From the NCBI GenBank assembly GCA_900074885.1, contig FJUW01000015.1:229906-293905 (forward strand): a stretch of DNA of 64,000 nt, written 5' to 3'. Below the pieces are notes generated by a model, which searched no databases, had not been told where the DNA came from, and saw only the letters and a program-made list of their open reading frames with translations. This stretch comes from Rhynchosporium graminicola. Taxonomy: Eukaryota > Ascomycota > Leotiomycetes > Helotiales > Ploettnerulaceae. Within the stretch, counting starts at the first letter, position 1. Every line of letters starts with the position of its first letter. Shown one piece after another: positions 23,326 to 33,698 of this stretch. Made by a program: the position numbers and the translations under genes.

Positions 23326-24494
23326 GATCAAGCCATGAATAGGTGATCAATTGGAGTACGAAGCTCGAAGTCAAAATCGACCGAGGCTGTAAAGTACTTC
23401 CGCCTTATGTTTGAAAGGAAACTCGAAGGTGGTGTGGTCGTCGCTGGAGTTTGGTGAGGAGAACATGGGAAACAAATGCTATTGTTTATTTGTCTTAGAC
23501 TTGCATAACAAAGAACGGTTCGAGCCTTAGCATTTTACGTTACCTACAGTGTCCGATCGATAAGATCAAGGGCGAGAACAACACACAACGATGACCAAGG
23601 TGAATGGAAGGGATCAAATAAGTAATCGACCGACGGCGACGGAGATAAAGGTGAGGAGAGGAAAGACTGGTCTGCTTGGTCTGCTAATGCTTTCGAGGCT
23701 GGGAACTCACTTCACTCCACTCCACTACAGTACATAGATACTTATAGCTGCATCCGTGCCCCCAGTCCAGTCCAGTCCCCGCCCCATTCAAGCCCGTGCC
23801 CCTGGCCCATCACCCTGGCTGAGGCCAGCGCCCATGAACTTTGAAGGCCAGGCCTGTGCCAGAACACCGTCTTCGCGAAGGTGATGGCTTTTGTGTTCAG
23901 GGGACACCAGGGGAAAATGCGACTGGATCGGCAACGGGCTATCCTCAACTTCATTCCCTACATTTGCCCGTTATATGTGCTTCCTGTTGACCTATCTCAC
24001 TTCTAGGAATCTGCCTTGTTGCTATCACAGTCACATTAACATGCGTCCCAGATGTGCAAGTTATACAACCCGAGTTCTTATCTGCATCAGATTTCTGTAT
24101 TATGCCATAAACTTCTTCTCGAAGGAATCTGGAAAGCTCAATGCGATCTCGATTCTCACTGGAGACACGCAACATCTGACGTGAACTTGGTTGGTAACAC
24201 CCCCCTCCCCCCCCCCATATTATACAATTGCTATAGGCATAGCGTAGAACCACCGACATTGTGTACAGGGTGCTATCTGTAGGGCTGTCATCTTCATCTG
24301 AGATCAGCTGCACCTTTCCTCTCCCAGGCATGGCCCCTAACACGCACCGACTTGTTTTACACATGCCTTCCTGCAAGGCATACTTTCATAATTCCGTAGC
24401 AAGACATAGCAGCATGAGCGGAAGGGCTTGTACAATATTCCTGCTGCAAGCACGTCTCTCACACTTATGACCAGCATAGATCCACCATACGATC
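23326..24494. promoter_or_regulatory. upstream region of the WD40 gene
   Basis: This holds the WD40 promoter and the 3' end of RRG9. It contains a CCAGTCC/CCCCG-rich block near 23759-23785 and a nearly pure poly-C run at 24199-24216. No gene is seen. Confidence 0.4.
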
Positions 24495-25553
24495 TTACAA
24501 TATCCTATCAGCAAGCTTTGCCTCGTTCTGATTGCCAGACTTGAACTCTTTCCGTCTCGCCGTCGTGACCAAAGCAGGTAGCGGTTGGTATTGCTCAACC
24601 TGCTTTCTCAACATCCATTCCGGCTTTCCATTTCCAATACCTAGCTCCCTCCATTTCTTCGGTGGCTTAAGTCCCAGCTCGGCATATCTACCCCAAATCG
24701 ATTCTCCTCTCTTGAACCAGCGCTTCTGTCGATCCGTCTCTTCCTCAGCATCAGGTCTCCATTTCGATTTCAGAATTCGACGAATGGCCTCGGGTGACAC
24801 CTTAAATTCCTGAGAGAGTGCCCACGTCGTGTATCGTTCGGGCATTTGTGCATGCAGAGCGCGTATTCCAGCGATGGCATCTGGAGAAAGCTTCTTCAGA
24901 GGCTTGTAACCTTCAGGGTATTTCTCTTTCGCTACATTTCGTTCATTCATCCATGGCTCTCGTGGTGGAGGGACCCAGTCGTCGCCAGGCCGCTGCTTGC
25001 TTCTGGAACTCTTCATTGCTTTCTCCACTCTCGAGGCTTGCCCAAGGGCTTGAGGATCATCGGGAAAGGCTGCATTACGCGTTGTTCTCCTGATGAGTGG
25101 CTTCGGAGTATCCCCAAGTGTAAAAGGCTTGGCGTCTTCTCCCCTCCTCCCAGTCCATGCTCCTCGGGCCTTCCTCTGCGGCATGTCCTCGAGCAATGAC
25201 TGTAATGGCGTCTCGTATCCAAAGGAGTTTGATTCCGCTCCAGTATCTTGTTTTGCAGAACTGGTCCACGGTGACTCTGCCAGGATAGCATCTATCGCGT
25301 CCAGTGAAATCTCGGCGATAGGAGACTCAATGGGCATCTCTAGTCGTAATTGCTTCTCGTTAACTTCGTTGGAGATGGCAGAAGAGTATGATCTTCTTGA
25401 AAGGAAGGATCCAGCGAATCCTCGAGATGACGCATGTTGAGGAGCATATTTTTGTACGGGATGCGTCGCGTGTCTCGATGACGATGGCACATCGACTTGT
25501 GCTACATTTCGGATGAAGACGGTGAGGGTATTGACAGTACAGCGGCAGGTCAT
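24495..25553 (-). CDS. RRG9: required for respiratory growth protein 9, mitochondrial
   Basis: One exon of 352 residues from the ATG at 25553. A nearby in-frame ATG at 25571 is equally possible, and the frame stays open further up without conservation. Rrg9 is a mitochondrial protein of the neugrin family needed for mitochondrial genome maintenance and respiration in yeast. The C-terminal block is diagnostic: KKLSPDAIAGIRALHAQMP, TTWALSQEFKVSPEAIRRIL, KSKWRPDAEEE and RWFKRGESIWGRYAELGLKP. The N-terminus (MTCRCTVNTLTVFIRNVAQ) is poor in acids and suits a targeting presequence. The middle is basic and disordered. The neighbour at 26262 points away, so the two share a 0.7-kb upstream region. Confidence 0.88.
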   Translation of the reverse strand: MTCRCTVNTLTVFIRNVAQVDVPSSSRHATHPVQKYAPQHASSRGFAGSFLSRRSYSSAISNEVNEKQLRLEMPIESPIAEISLDAIDAILAESPWTSSAKQDTGAESNSFGYETPLQSLLEDMPQRKARGAWTGRRGEDAKPFTLGDTPKPLIRRTTRNAAFPDDPQALGQASRVEKAMKSSRSKQRPGDDWVPPPREPWMNERNVAKEKYPEGYKPLKKLSPDAIAGIRALHAQMPERYTTWALSQEFKVSPEAIRRILKSKWRPDAEEETDRQKRWFKRGESIWGRYAELGLKPPKKWRELGIGNGKPEWMLRKQVEQYQPLPALVTTARRKEFKSGNQNEAKLADRIL

Positions 25554-26261
25554 CGTTGATGGATGTGACATACTTCGCTGAGAGAGGAGAAATAAAAATT
25601 CCCATCGTATGTCAGACGGCGTATAGTTATTCCGGTCCGGGCCGTTCATCTGAGATCTTATCCAGGAAGCGAGATGCGAGAAAACAAATAAATTAGAGGT
25701 CAGATCAGGTGGAAATAACTCGACAACAATCACACTTCCGTACATCACTAAAGTGTTTAGCATAAGTTCTTGTTGGCATCAGGAGCTTCTTACTGAATTT
25801 CACATGAATTTCATATGAACTTGAACCAATTCTTACATTCCAAGAAGGATTATCGCCACCCAGGGAGCGGGTCTTCGAGCAGAAAGTCAATGATGTCTTC
25901 ATGTGATCGCGGGGGTGGAAGTCCAAACCTCTAACAAACTTTTAATGTTAGGTACCATTCTCATTTGTTGACTACCCGCGTCCTCAGATTGTAACTTTCT
26001 TTTAGCATCTCTCTCATCTTTGTTTCAATTACCTATCTCACCTCGATTATCTTGCAAGCTAGTGCTTTGTATAGTCTAATGCAACGAGACTAACGCCACC
26101 CATTTTCCCTTTTCTACCTCCTACTTTCCTTTGACAGGAGCTATCGACTGTATATATCAGCATCCCGGTCCGGGCTCATCTAAGCCACTTTTCATTATTC
26201 AGAGTCAGCATAGTCTGATTTTCTCCTTTGATTTTATTCTTTTGCATCCGAGCAGTAACAA
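25554..26261. promoter_or_regulatory. divergent promoter region RRG9 / mpaB-like gene
   Basis: This is a 0.7-kb divergent spacer with CT-rich tracts near 25980-26130 and a TATATATC word near 26151, about 110 nt before the plus-strand ATG. No gene is seen. Confidence 0.4.
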
Positions 26262-27949
26262 ATGTCTTGGCCAAATCCGTTCAGAAGGAATGACGAGAAC
26301 ACCAGACACGCTTGGGGATACACCTTCCAATGGACACCTCAACATGTGTCTCCGGAGGAGATGCATCATATGAAGTTCACTTATGACGAATTGGGTGAGG
26401 AGTGTCTAAATCGTAAGTTACCGTTTGTACTTATCTTATGTCAATTGATGGCAGGTTCATCTCAGGCGCTGTGATGTATAAGAGGTCGATTGTTCCTTAA
26501 CTTATCTCAAATGTTTCATTATTTTGCATTGACACTTCGAAGGCCTCGACAAGATCTCGCCGCCGACCACAGGTGAAATACCTCGAAACAAAAGCAGACT
26601 CCCGACCAAAGAGACGTCTGAGCCAGCTCCAAAGAGAGATTTATACGTCCTTCTACGGGACAACGCTACTTCAGACGAAAAGCTAGGCCAGCTATGGAAA
26701 GAAGTAAACACAATCCCAGAATGGGTTGACTGGGACCAAATCGCCCGAGGTCAAGACGTATTTTACAGATACGGAGGCGTGGCACTTACAGCTGTAAGCC
26801 AACCTGAAACCAGATTCCCGAAATGACCATTGACACTCCACCAGCTAGCATATCAATCCCTTCTAGGTGGTATGGGAGCAGCACGCGTATCCGAAGTCCT
26901 CGCCCGAACCGGCGGTTTCTCAACTAAAGTCGCCAAAGCCAGATTATACGAAACAACGCAACACATCCTGCAAGTAACACGCTCTCTCGACTCCATCAAG
27001 CCCGGTGGCGAAGGCCATGCTTCGACCATCCGCGTACGTCTTCTACATGCCGCAGTCCGCCGACGAATCCTTGCACTTGCTAAAGAAAAGCCCTCGTACT
27101 ACTCTGTCGAGGACTATGGTATCCCCATCAACGACCTCGATAGCATAGGAACAATAAGCACGTTCTCCTCCACCCTTATCTGGGTGGGCTTCCCCCGACA
27201 AGGCATCTATCTCCGACACCAAGAAATCCTAGATTACCTCGCTTTATGGCGCCTAGTAGCTTACTACATCGGAACGCCAGACATGTATTTCTCAACCCCA
27301 GAAACTTCAAAGGCCATCATGGAATCTCTCTTGATCTCAGAAATTCAACCAAGTGAAACATCGAGAGTGTTGGCGAATAATGTGATTTTATCGCTGCAAG
27401 GCCAGCCACCTGCTTATGCGTCGAGAGACTTCTTGAACGCGAGTGCGAGGTGGTTGAATGGTGATGAACTGGCTGATGAGCTAGGGTTGGGAAGACCGAG
27501 TTTGTATTATAAGGCGCTGGTTGCTGGACAGTGTTTGTTTTTTATTTGTTTGTGTTATACAAACCGGATGATTCCCGCTTGGGATCGGAAGAAGATTCAG
27601 GTATGTATCCAATCCTTCTATACCTCTGATGATCCAAAACGTCATGGTTTGACCTGTGCTAAGTATTTTCTAGGCTCTGAGACGCATTTTTTACCATGTT
27701 ATAGTGGAAAACAAGACGCACGGCTTGGGAGAAGAAACGAATTTCGACTTCAAGCATATACCGAATTTGGATACTACTACCTCGATGGGAGATTATGTTG
27801 CTGGTGCCAAGGAAGATGGTATTGAAAGACGGAACTTGAAGGCGTTTGTCATAGGGAGCGCTATCATGGGGTTTGTCTCGTATGTTGGATTGAGAACGAC
27901 GTGGGGGATTTTTGGAGGTTTGAGAGCTTTGTGGGTGTCACGTAGTTGA
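26262..27949 (+). CDS. mpaB/rubber-oxygenase-domain membrane protein
   Basis: Four exons, 26262-26412, 26543-26793, 26845-27600 and 27674-27949, join in phase to 477 residues. The sequence matches the ER-bound oxygenase mpaB / rubber-oxygenase catalytic family (formerly DUF2236). Signs are VFYRYGGVALTALAYQSLLG, RLYETTQHILQVT, the basic RVRLLHAAVRRRI, YLALWRLVAYYIGTP and a late hydrophobic helix with AIMGFVSYVGLRTTWGIFG. In Penicillium, mpaB cleaves a farnesyl side chain during mycophenolic acid synthesis. Most fungal relatives have no assigned substrate, and none of the neighbours suggests a biosynthetic cluster. It is probably an integral ER protein. Exon 4 is needed for the C-terminal membrane helix, and reading through the third intron gives a wrong tail. 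Confidence 0.88.
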
Positions 27950-28435
27950 GCTGAGTGCGAATAAGATTTACGCCGGTAATTGACTATGATACCGAGATTA
28001 GTTTCAGGATTGAAGGCCACGGCGTTATTTGTGTCGAACAATTTTGACCCTTGATGCATACGAAGCACATGCCAGGATACGCCTTCACGTATCGTAAAAG
28101 AAGCCTTTTTCAATTCCGCTCAACCATTGCACAGCCCGCTAAGGTCTTATGACTGCTATATCACAGAATCTATGTTCCCACCCAACTCAATCATCCATTT
28201 CCCAGAATTTCACTCTTAGGCTTTGCGGAAGTAAGGTATAATTTGTAGTGGTTTTCATTGCCCCAATAATACATGTTTTCTCGTCATTAAGTGAATCCTA
28301 TTATACAGTTTCCATACTCCTCATGCAAACGCCTAGTCATAACTGCTCGATGCAACGCAGAGCTTCCCGGGTGCGCCACCAATGAACACCAAATGGTATC
28401 TCAAATAACTATGCAAGACTCTCCTCGTCAAACTC
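27950..28435. terminator. convergent 3' region, mpaB-like and calcipressin genes
   Basis: A tail-to-tail spacer that should hold both 3' UTRs. No gene is seen. Confidence 0.35.
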
Positions 28436-29221
28436 CTATTGCTCCATCAACTCGACAGGTGGCCTCGATGTATGCGCAAGAATAGGCTTCTCCTGTTCAA
28501 TTGGGCTGAAATCTTCCTCTCCTCCGGTAGTATCTTCTACCGAGATAGCCGGAAGGTTTGGGCTATGTCCATGCTGGCTCGGATGGTAGATTGTAGTACT
28601 TGAACCGCTTCTCGTCCTGACAACCCTGCCCTCTTCACCGTCACTGATCGGACTAGCCGGCAGATCAGTGTTGGGCTTAGCATGCAACTTCGCCAATGCC
28701 TCTGCCAGATCGTCCGCATGAACGAGCTTGTTCGGCGCATCCTCGAGCTTCATCTCCCAGCCATGAGGAGGCGAAGGTGGTGGTGAAATGAAGAACAATT
28801 TGCCTGCGTCTGGGAGGTTGAGGTGCTCATCTTTGACTTCGATGGAGGTTGTTTGGCCGAAGTAGACTTTCACGCGCTCGCCCATGATAGCTTCGCCATC
28901 GAGAATCTGGCGGATGCGAATGGCGGATGCCTCGTCAAAGAAGGAGACGATGATTCGGCGGAAGGATTTGAGAGGTGCCCAGGAGTGGATTGGCGCGGAT
29001 GTGTTGATGAGTTCGCGAATTGTTTGCAGGTTTTCTGGGCGGAAGACGGAGGGGTCTTGGAGGTTGGTAATGAGGAGTGTGTTTGATGGCGGAGTGGGCA
29101 TTTGCAAAGGAGGAATGGAGGAGAGATCGATAGACATCTTGGGTCGAGATGCGCGAGATGATCGTCGTGATGATGGTGGCGAGGAGAGAGAGGTGGGGGA
29201 GGGTAAGTTGGTGGTTGACAT
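28436..29221 (-). CDS. RCN1: calcipressin (calcineurin regulator)
   Basis: Single exon of 261 residues from ATG 29221. Calcipressins bind and modulate the Ca2+/calmodulin phosphatase calcineurin in the cytosol. There is an RRM-like N-terminal domain (NTLLITNLQDPSVF, WAPLKSFRRIIVSF, GERVKVYFGQ). The hallmark FISPPPSPPHGWEM is the SP-repeat phosphosite motif. The C-terminus ends with HTSRPPVELMEQ, matching the conserved TxxP tail of fungal members. The frame stays open upstream to 29404, but the family N-terminus fits MSTTN at 29221. RPB3 lies on the other side of a divergent spacer. Confidence 0.93.
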   Translation of the reverse strand: MSTTNLPSPTSLSSPPSSRRSSRASRPKMSIDLSSIPPLQMPTPPSNTLLITNLQDPSVFRPENLQTIRELINTSAPIHSWAPLKSFRRIIVSFFDEASAIRIRQILDGEAIMGERVKVYFGQTTSIEVKDEHLNLPDAGKLFFISPPPSPPHGWEMKLEDAPNKLVHADDLAEALAKLHAKPNTDLPASPISDGEEGRVVRTRSGSSTTIYHPSQHGHSPNLPAISVEDTTGGEEDFSPIEQEKPILAHTSRPPVELMEQ

Positions 29222-30661
29222 TGTTAGCAAGACTGCTGGGATCGTGTGGATGTCTTGTTGATGTGTGTTATGTATGAGAGAATGTTGGAGAGAGATTGTT
29301 GCATTTCCTGGCCAAAGACAGGGCGGCAGTCGAGGCTTTATCTGCCAACCTAAATTAGGGGAGCATGCGTGTTGAGGGATAAGAAGGTACAATAAGGTAG
29401 CCACGGCAATTCAAGATGTTCTTGGCACACGAAGTTCGCCCTTCGGCTAGCACCTTTCAACGAGGCTGTGTATTTCGGCGGAAGTTTCTGGCCACTCAGC
29501 CCCTACCAACCGCAAGGAAAGAGGCAAGCAGAGACTTCTGGAACTCAAAGACCGACGGAGCGACTCCGTTTGACGGCTGCCAACATGGAATCTCTTGTTC
29601 GTACGAATCGTATCATATCCAAGCCTCCTGGGTTAACTCAGTAACATTCCCTGTAGAGCGTAGTGTCTCGCTTATGGTCAACACTGCCTTCGGCCAGATT
29701 GGCTGGGCCTTCACCATGCTTTCTATTCTGTCACTGGTAAGTGGCTTGGCCGTAGATGTGATGCAATGCGGAGGAGGAGCTATCCGTTGTATCTAGCAAA
29801 CATCGCGGCCATGGCGAGTCTAAGAGACTGTTGAGAGAGGCTGGGTTATTGATTCCACTATATTCCAGTAACTTCTGGGTATTATCCAGAACAAGCCTTT
29901 GAATGATTGATCGTCTAGCTGCGGTCGGATGACGGGCACGAACAAGCCGTGATCTCATGAGCTGATCTGATGACATGTCTTCCGAGGCTGTCATGTCTAC
30001 TCATAGTCTGATTTATGTATTATCAGGCCGTCAAGAAATGGCCATCAAACAACGTGGCCTGCAGCCGTCCCAAGACCAATTGTCATTGTCATTCTCATGT
30101 TTGATCCTTTAATCTTTTTAGTATATCAAGGTTTGTTGATCATTTGATTCAAGAAATTCCGAGCTCGGGGTGTCTATAAATGAACATTCTTTGTGTTTAT
30201 CAAGACTTTGGGTGGAACAAGTGAGAAGGTGGGCTTTGAAGAGACAGGACAGTCAAAGATGTGAACTCGAACATCCTTTACAGCCAAACAATATGACTCG
30301 TTTCAAGCACTGCCTCGTGACAATACATCGTATGTTTCATTCACTTTACGATACTAAAGATAATTCAATACAAGTCGTCAATTAGAAAGAAGATCCGAAG
30401 CTTTTGATTATTCATCCACGTGATGCCCAAGTCGCGTCCAAATGCGGCCTGGAGTCCGCTCCAGCAGCCTCAGATTCAGCCCCGAAGTCTTGCGCCGCCG
30501 ACACTCACACCCATCACTGTATCACCCTGAATCCGACAAAGTGTAAAGCGGAGTTTTTAATACGTCAGCGTTGCAGATTGAACGCCTCCTCTGACAGGTC
30601 ACGCTGTCGTGAGCTTGTCTCCACGCTCCTTCAACCGTGCTATTGATACATTCCGCCCAAG
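29222..30661. promoter_or_regulatory. divergent region calcipressin / RPB3
   Basis: This is a 1.4-kb spacer with the upstream regions of both genes. A 126-codon plus-strand frame (29416-29796) has a basic start and a hydrophobic stretch followed by a GTAAGT donor at 29739, but no recognisable family, so it is raised only as a possibility. Nothing else is seen. Confidence 0.35.
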
Positions 30662-31797
30662 ATGGATTTTGACCCTATGGTGATGGACACAGAGGCTTCC
30701 GGGCCATCTGTGAAGATTACTGAGGTACGAGTTTTTGGAGGCTCCTCGCTCGAGATGCAAGAAGAACTCACGCGCAACAGGTTGGAGGAGATCACGTCAA
30801 CTTCGAGCTGGAGAATGTAGACCTCGCTTTCGCGAACTCGTTGCGCCGAGTCATCATGGCCGAGGTTCCAACAATGGCAATCGACTTGGTGGAGATCGAG
30901 GCAAACACATCAGTTCTGGCAGATGAGTTTCTTGCTCACAGACTCGGTTTGATTCCACTGGTCTCCAAGAATATCGAGGATGTCAACTATACCCGCGACT
31001 GCGAATGCGAACAGTATTGCGAGCTATGTAGTGTCACTCTCAACCTCCAGGCGCGATGCACCGGAACCGATATCATGAAAATCTACGCGCGGGATTTGGT
31101 GGTTGATTCAAGACGAGCAAATCAATGGGTGGGCAATCCTGTGATTACGGATCCAGAGGGACAAGGCACTGTCATTTGCAAATTGCGCCAGAATCAGGAA
31201 TTGCGGATTAAGTGTATTGCGAAAAAGGGCATTGCAAAGGAACATGCGAAATGGGCGCCTACCTCAGCTGTTGCTTTCGAATACGACCCCAATAATAAGT
31301 TGAGACATACAGACCTTTGGTATGAGGCGGATGCTGCATCGGAATGGTAAGCTGAACAGAAGATCTTTGAGGAAGGAGGTGTTGACATTGCTAGGCCCAA
31401 GAGTAAATACGCCGAATGGGAGGAACCTGAGCAAGAAGGCGAACCGTTCAACTACGATGCTGTACCGGGCAAGTTCTACTTCGAGGTTGAAAGTGTTGGA
31501 AATCTAGACCCGGACGCCATCATTCAGCAAGGTATCAAGGTCATGCAGCAAAAATTGGCATCCGTGATTCAAGAGTTGACTGAGGATGATGAGGGTGCTA
31601 ATGGCGCAAATGGACACGGATATGAGGATGGACCAAGAAGCCCAGATGTCAACATGAACGGTGGGCAGAATTGGGGAGAGGACGCGGCCGGTTACTCTAC
31701 ACCTTATGGTAATGGAGCAGGCGCTGGTCAATGGGGGGGTGCTGGTGCTGCCACACCTTATGGCGCGACGCCATACGGCCAATATGGATCGAACTAG
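30662..31797 (+). CDS. RPB3: RNA polymerase II subunit RPB3
   Basis: Three exons, 30662-30724, 30781-31346 and 31395-31797, give 343 residues. Rpb3 pairs with Rpb11 to nucleate assembly of RNA polymerase II, like bacterial alpha. Conserved text includes [34 protein letters not shown] and [17 protein letters not shown] zinc-binding loop follows ([10 protein letters not shown]). Later blocks are [21 protein letters not shown] and [14 protein letters not shown]. The C-terminal 75 residues are Gly/Asn-rich with TPYG repeats, longer than in yeast and likely flexible. Exon 2 and exon 3 join at Trp, split by the second intron; reading through gives a stop at once. Confidence 0.96.
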
Positions 31798-32148
31798 AGC
31801 GAGTGGACTCAACCTTGGCTACTGGTCATGCATTTCCGAAGAATATGGTTCTGGCGCATGTTGCATGGAACAAAATCAATTCGACCATTGTACTATCATC
31901 TGTACATCAGGTCAGGGGCGTTTGGGGGGAGAAAACCATTGGGCAATGAGGACAAAATGGCTAATAACAGATTAGAGAATGATATTACGATGATATCCTA
32001 AATTACAGCACAGAACGCCGGTTTGTATGCCTCTAATTTATGTGCTCCCAACACCCCATATTTTCAGAAACTCCAGCGCCCTTCAATGAGTATCAAATGG
32101 TGTCCCAGCAGATCTAAATTGCAACCCCATCGTCAACCATTATGCAGC
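31798..32148. terminator. convergent 3' region of RPB3 and DIC1
   Basis: A tail-to-tail spacer of about 350 bp. No gene is seen. Confidence 0.35.
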
Positions 32149-33188
32149 TCAAATCGGCTGCTCCGCTTCCTCGATCCCCTTGACCTTCCTGTACATCTTC
32201 TTATGCTGCTCCAAGAACAAGAACGTAGCAATCGTATGTGGACCCAATCTTATAAAAGACGGTACCCAGCCCCTGAACATCCATCCTACTCCTTCCAACC
32301 TATACACATCCTTCATCAGCGTCGCCAGGCCCTTACTCTCCTGCGATGACATAACCCTCGTCTTGATAACATCCACCGGTGAACACACAGTCGTAGCCAC
32401 GAAGCCCGCCAGAAACGAAGCTGAAAAATGCGTCTTGAGATTATCCTCCATAGGTGTGAACTCAATCAACACATTCTTGAATCCATCATACGACGCCAAT
32501 TGACTAGCCGTCATGAGAACCGCACGCATCGAGTTCGGCCATACGCCACGGAAAAGACTCCTCCACCCTTCATCGCGCGTCATGCGCATCAGTCCATCAA
32601 CAGCATTCTTGTAGTTCCTCCTCTCTGTCACTGGTAGCGCGGCGTCATGTTGCATGCGTACATTCAGCACGTCAGCTGGATTGCCGGCCACGCCTCCTAT
32701 GAATCCTGATGCGGAGGCCATGGCAATCAAGGTGGGAAAGGTGGGTTTGGACTTCTGCCCTGCTTTGAGCTCTTCATAGATGCCGAATCGGGTCGTGGAG
32801 TAGGTTATTTGTCGGAGGAGAGAGGCGCTGAGTCCGCGGTAGAGACCAAGCATACCGTCAGTTTTGAGGACGTTGCCGAATGTTCCTATCATAGTTTTGG
32901 GCGCATCCCCACGTCGGGTTTGAAGTCTGACCTAGATGTGTGAGCTGGACTGCTTTGTATGTGCTGGCTACTTGAGTTACCTTGACTAGAAGCTTGTTAG
33001 TATATGGTCTTGCTAAAGGTCTTTCAGAGTAGAGCTTTCAATATACCTAAGTCTAAAGGATGCGTTACACAAGCTGCAAAACAACTTGCGCTTCCCCCGA
33101 ACCAGAAAGGATACCGCAGTGCATCTCTTTTCGCAGGAGTCCTCTTGAGAATCTTTTTAGGCTGCTTTAACGCTGTCTCGGTCGACAT
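32149..33188 (-). CDS. DIC1: mitochondrial dicarboxylate carrier
   Basis: Predicted exons are 33188-33047, a 5-nt exon 32985-32981 and 32931-32149, giving 309 residues. The protein exchanges malate or succinate for phosphate across the inner mitochondrial membrane. Three mitochondrial-carrier repeats are present. Repeat 1 has WFGGSASCFAACVTHPLDL then VKVRLQTRRGD. Repeat 2 has GNPADVLNVRMQHD and repeat 3 CSPVDVIKTRVMSS. RRGDAPKTMIGTFGNVLK and LYRGLSASLLRQITYSTTRF are typical of DIC. The signature PLDLVK is whole only if the tiny exon TCAAG is spliced in: exon 1 ends with one base (G) and the microexon adds TC AAG (Val-Lys). The upstream intron (61 nt) has a perfect TACTAAC branch; the downstream one is 49 nt. 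A different upstream acceptor would insert nine codons in frame and break the motif. Confidence 0.93.
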
Positions 33189-33698
33189 GGTAGTATTTGC
33201 TCTTGTGTGGGCATTCCGTGTCGTTGTCTATGCAACGGTAATTCGAGAAACGAGAGCGAAAAATTAGGGTTGTGTCTTGCTCACCTCGACAAATACAATA
33301 AAATAAACAATAGGAACCCTTGTCAGACATTCGAGACCCACTATGATCTTTGTGGGATCTAGCAATTGCACAAACACGCATTATACACGTTTTGAACACA
33401 ACAAAGTCACATTATTTCCGTATCATGTCACAAAGATCCTAGGAGGAAGTTGAAGTTCTACTAAGGGATGTGCTACCTGTCAAACTTCCTGCCGAAAACC
33501 ACGGAAACTTGCACTGAGTTCTGCAATCGTCATTGCGCAGGGCCGGTCCTTTAGGCTTGGAGCCGGAGAAACAACCCCGGAGAAAGGTTACGCCTATTCG
33601 CTAGTGCTACTCATAGATATGAAAGTAGGTAGGTACCTAAAGCTTTGAAAGCTTTAATCAATGTTTCCTGAATAGGCAAGTAGCCCTCCAAACCAACA
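33189..33698. promoter_or_regulatory. divergent promoter DIC1 / mitochondrial Phe-tRNA synthetase
   Basis: This is a 510-bp spacer between two mitochondrial-protein genes that point away from each other. It holds AGTAGGTAGGTACCTA at 33624-33639, a word seen in other gaps. No gene is seen. Confidence 0.45.

Noticed and set aside
24199..24216. Poly-C tract as a functional element
   Set aside because: It is simple low-complexity sequence with no further signal.
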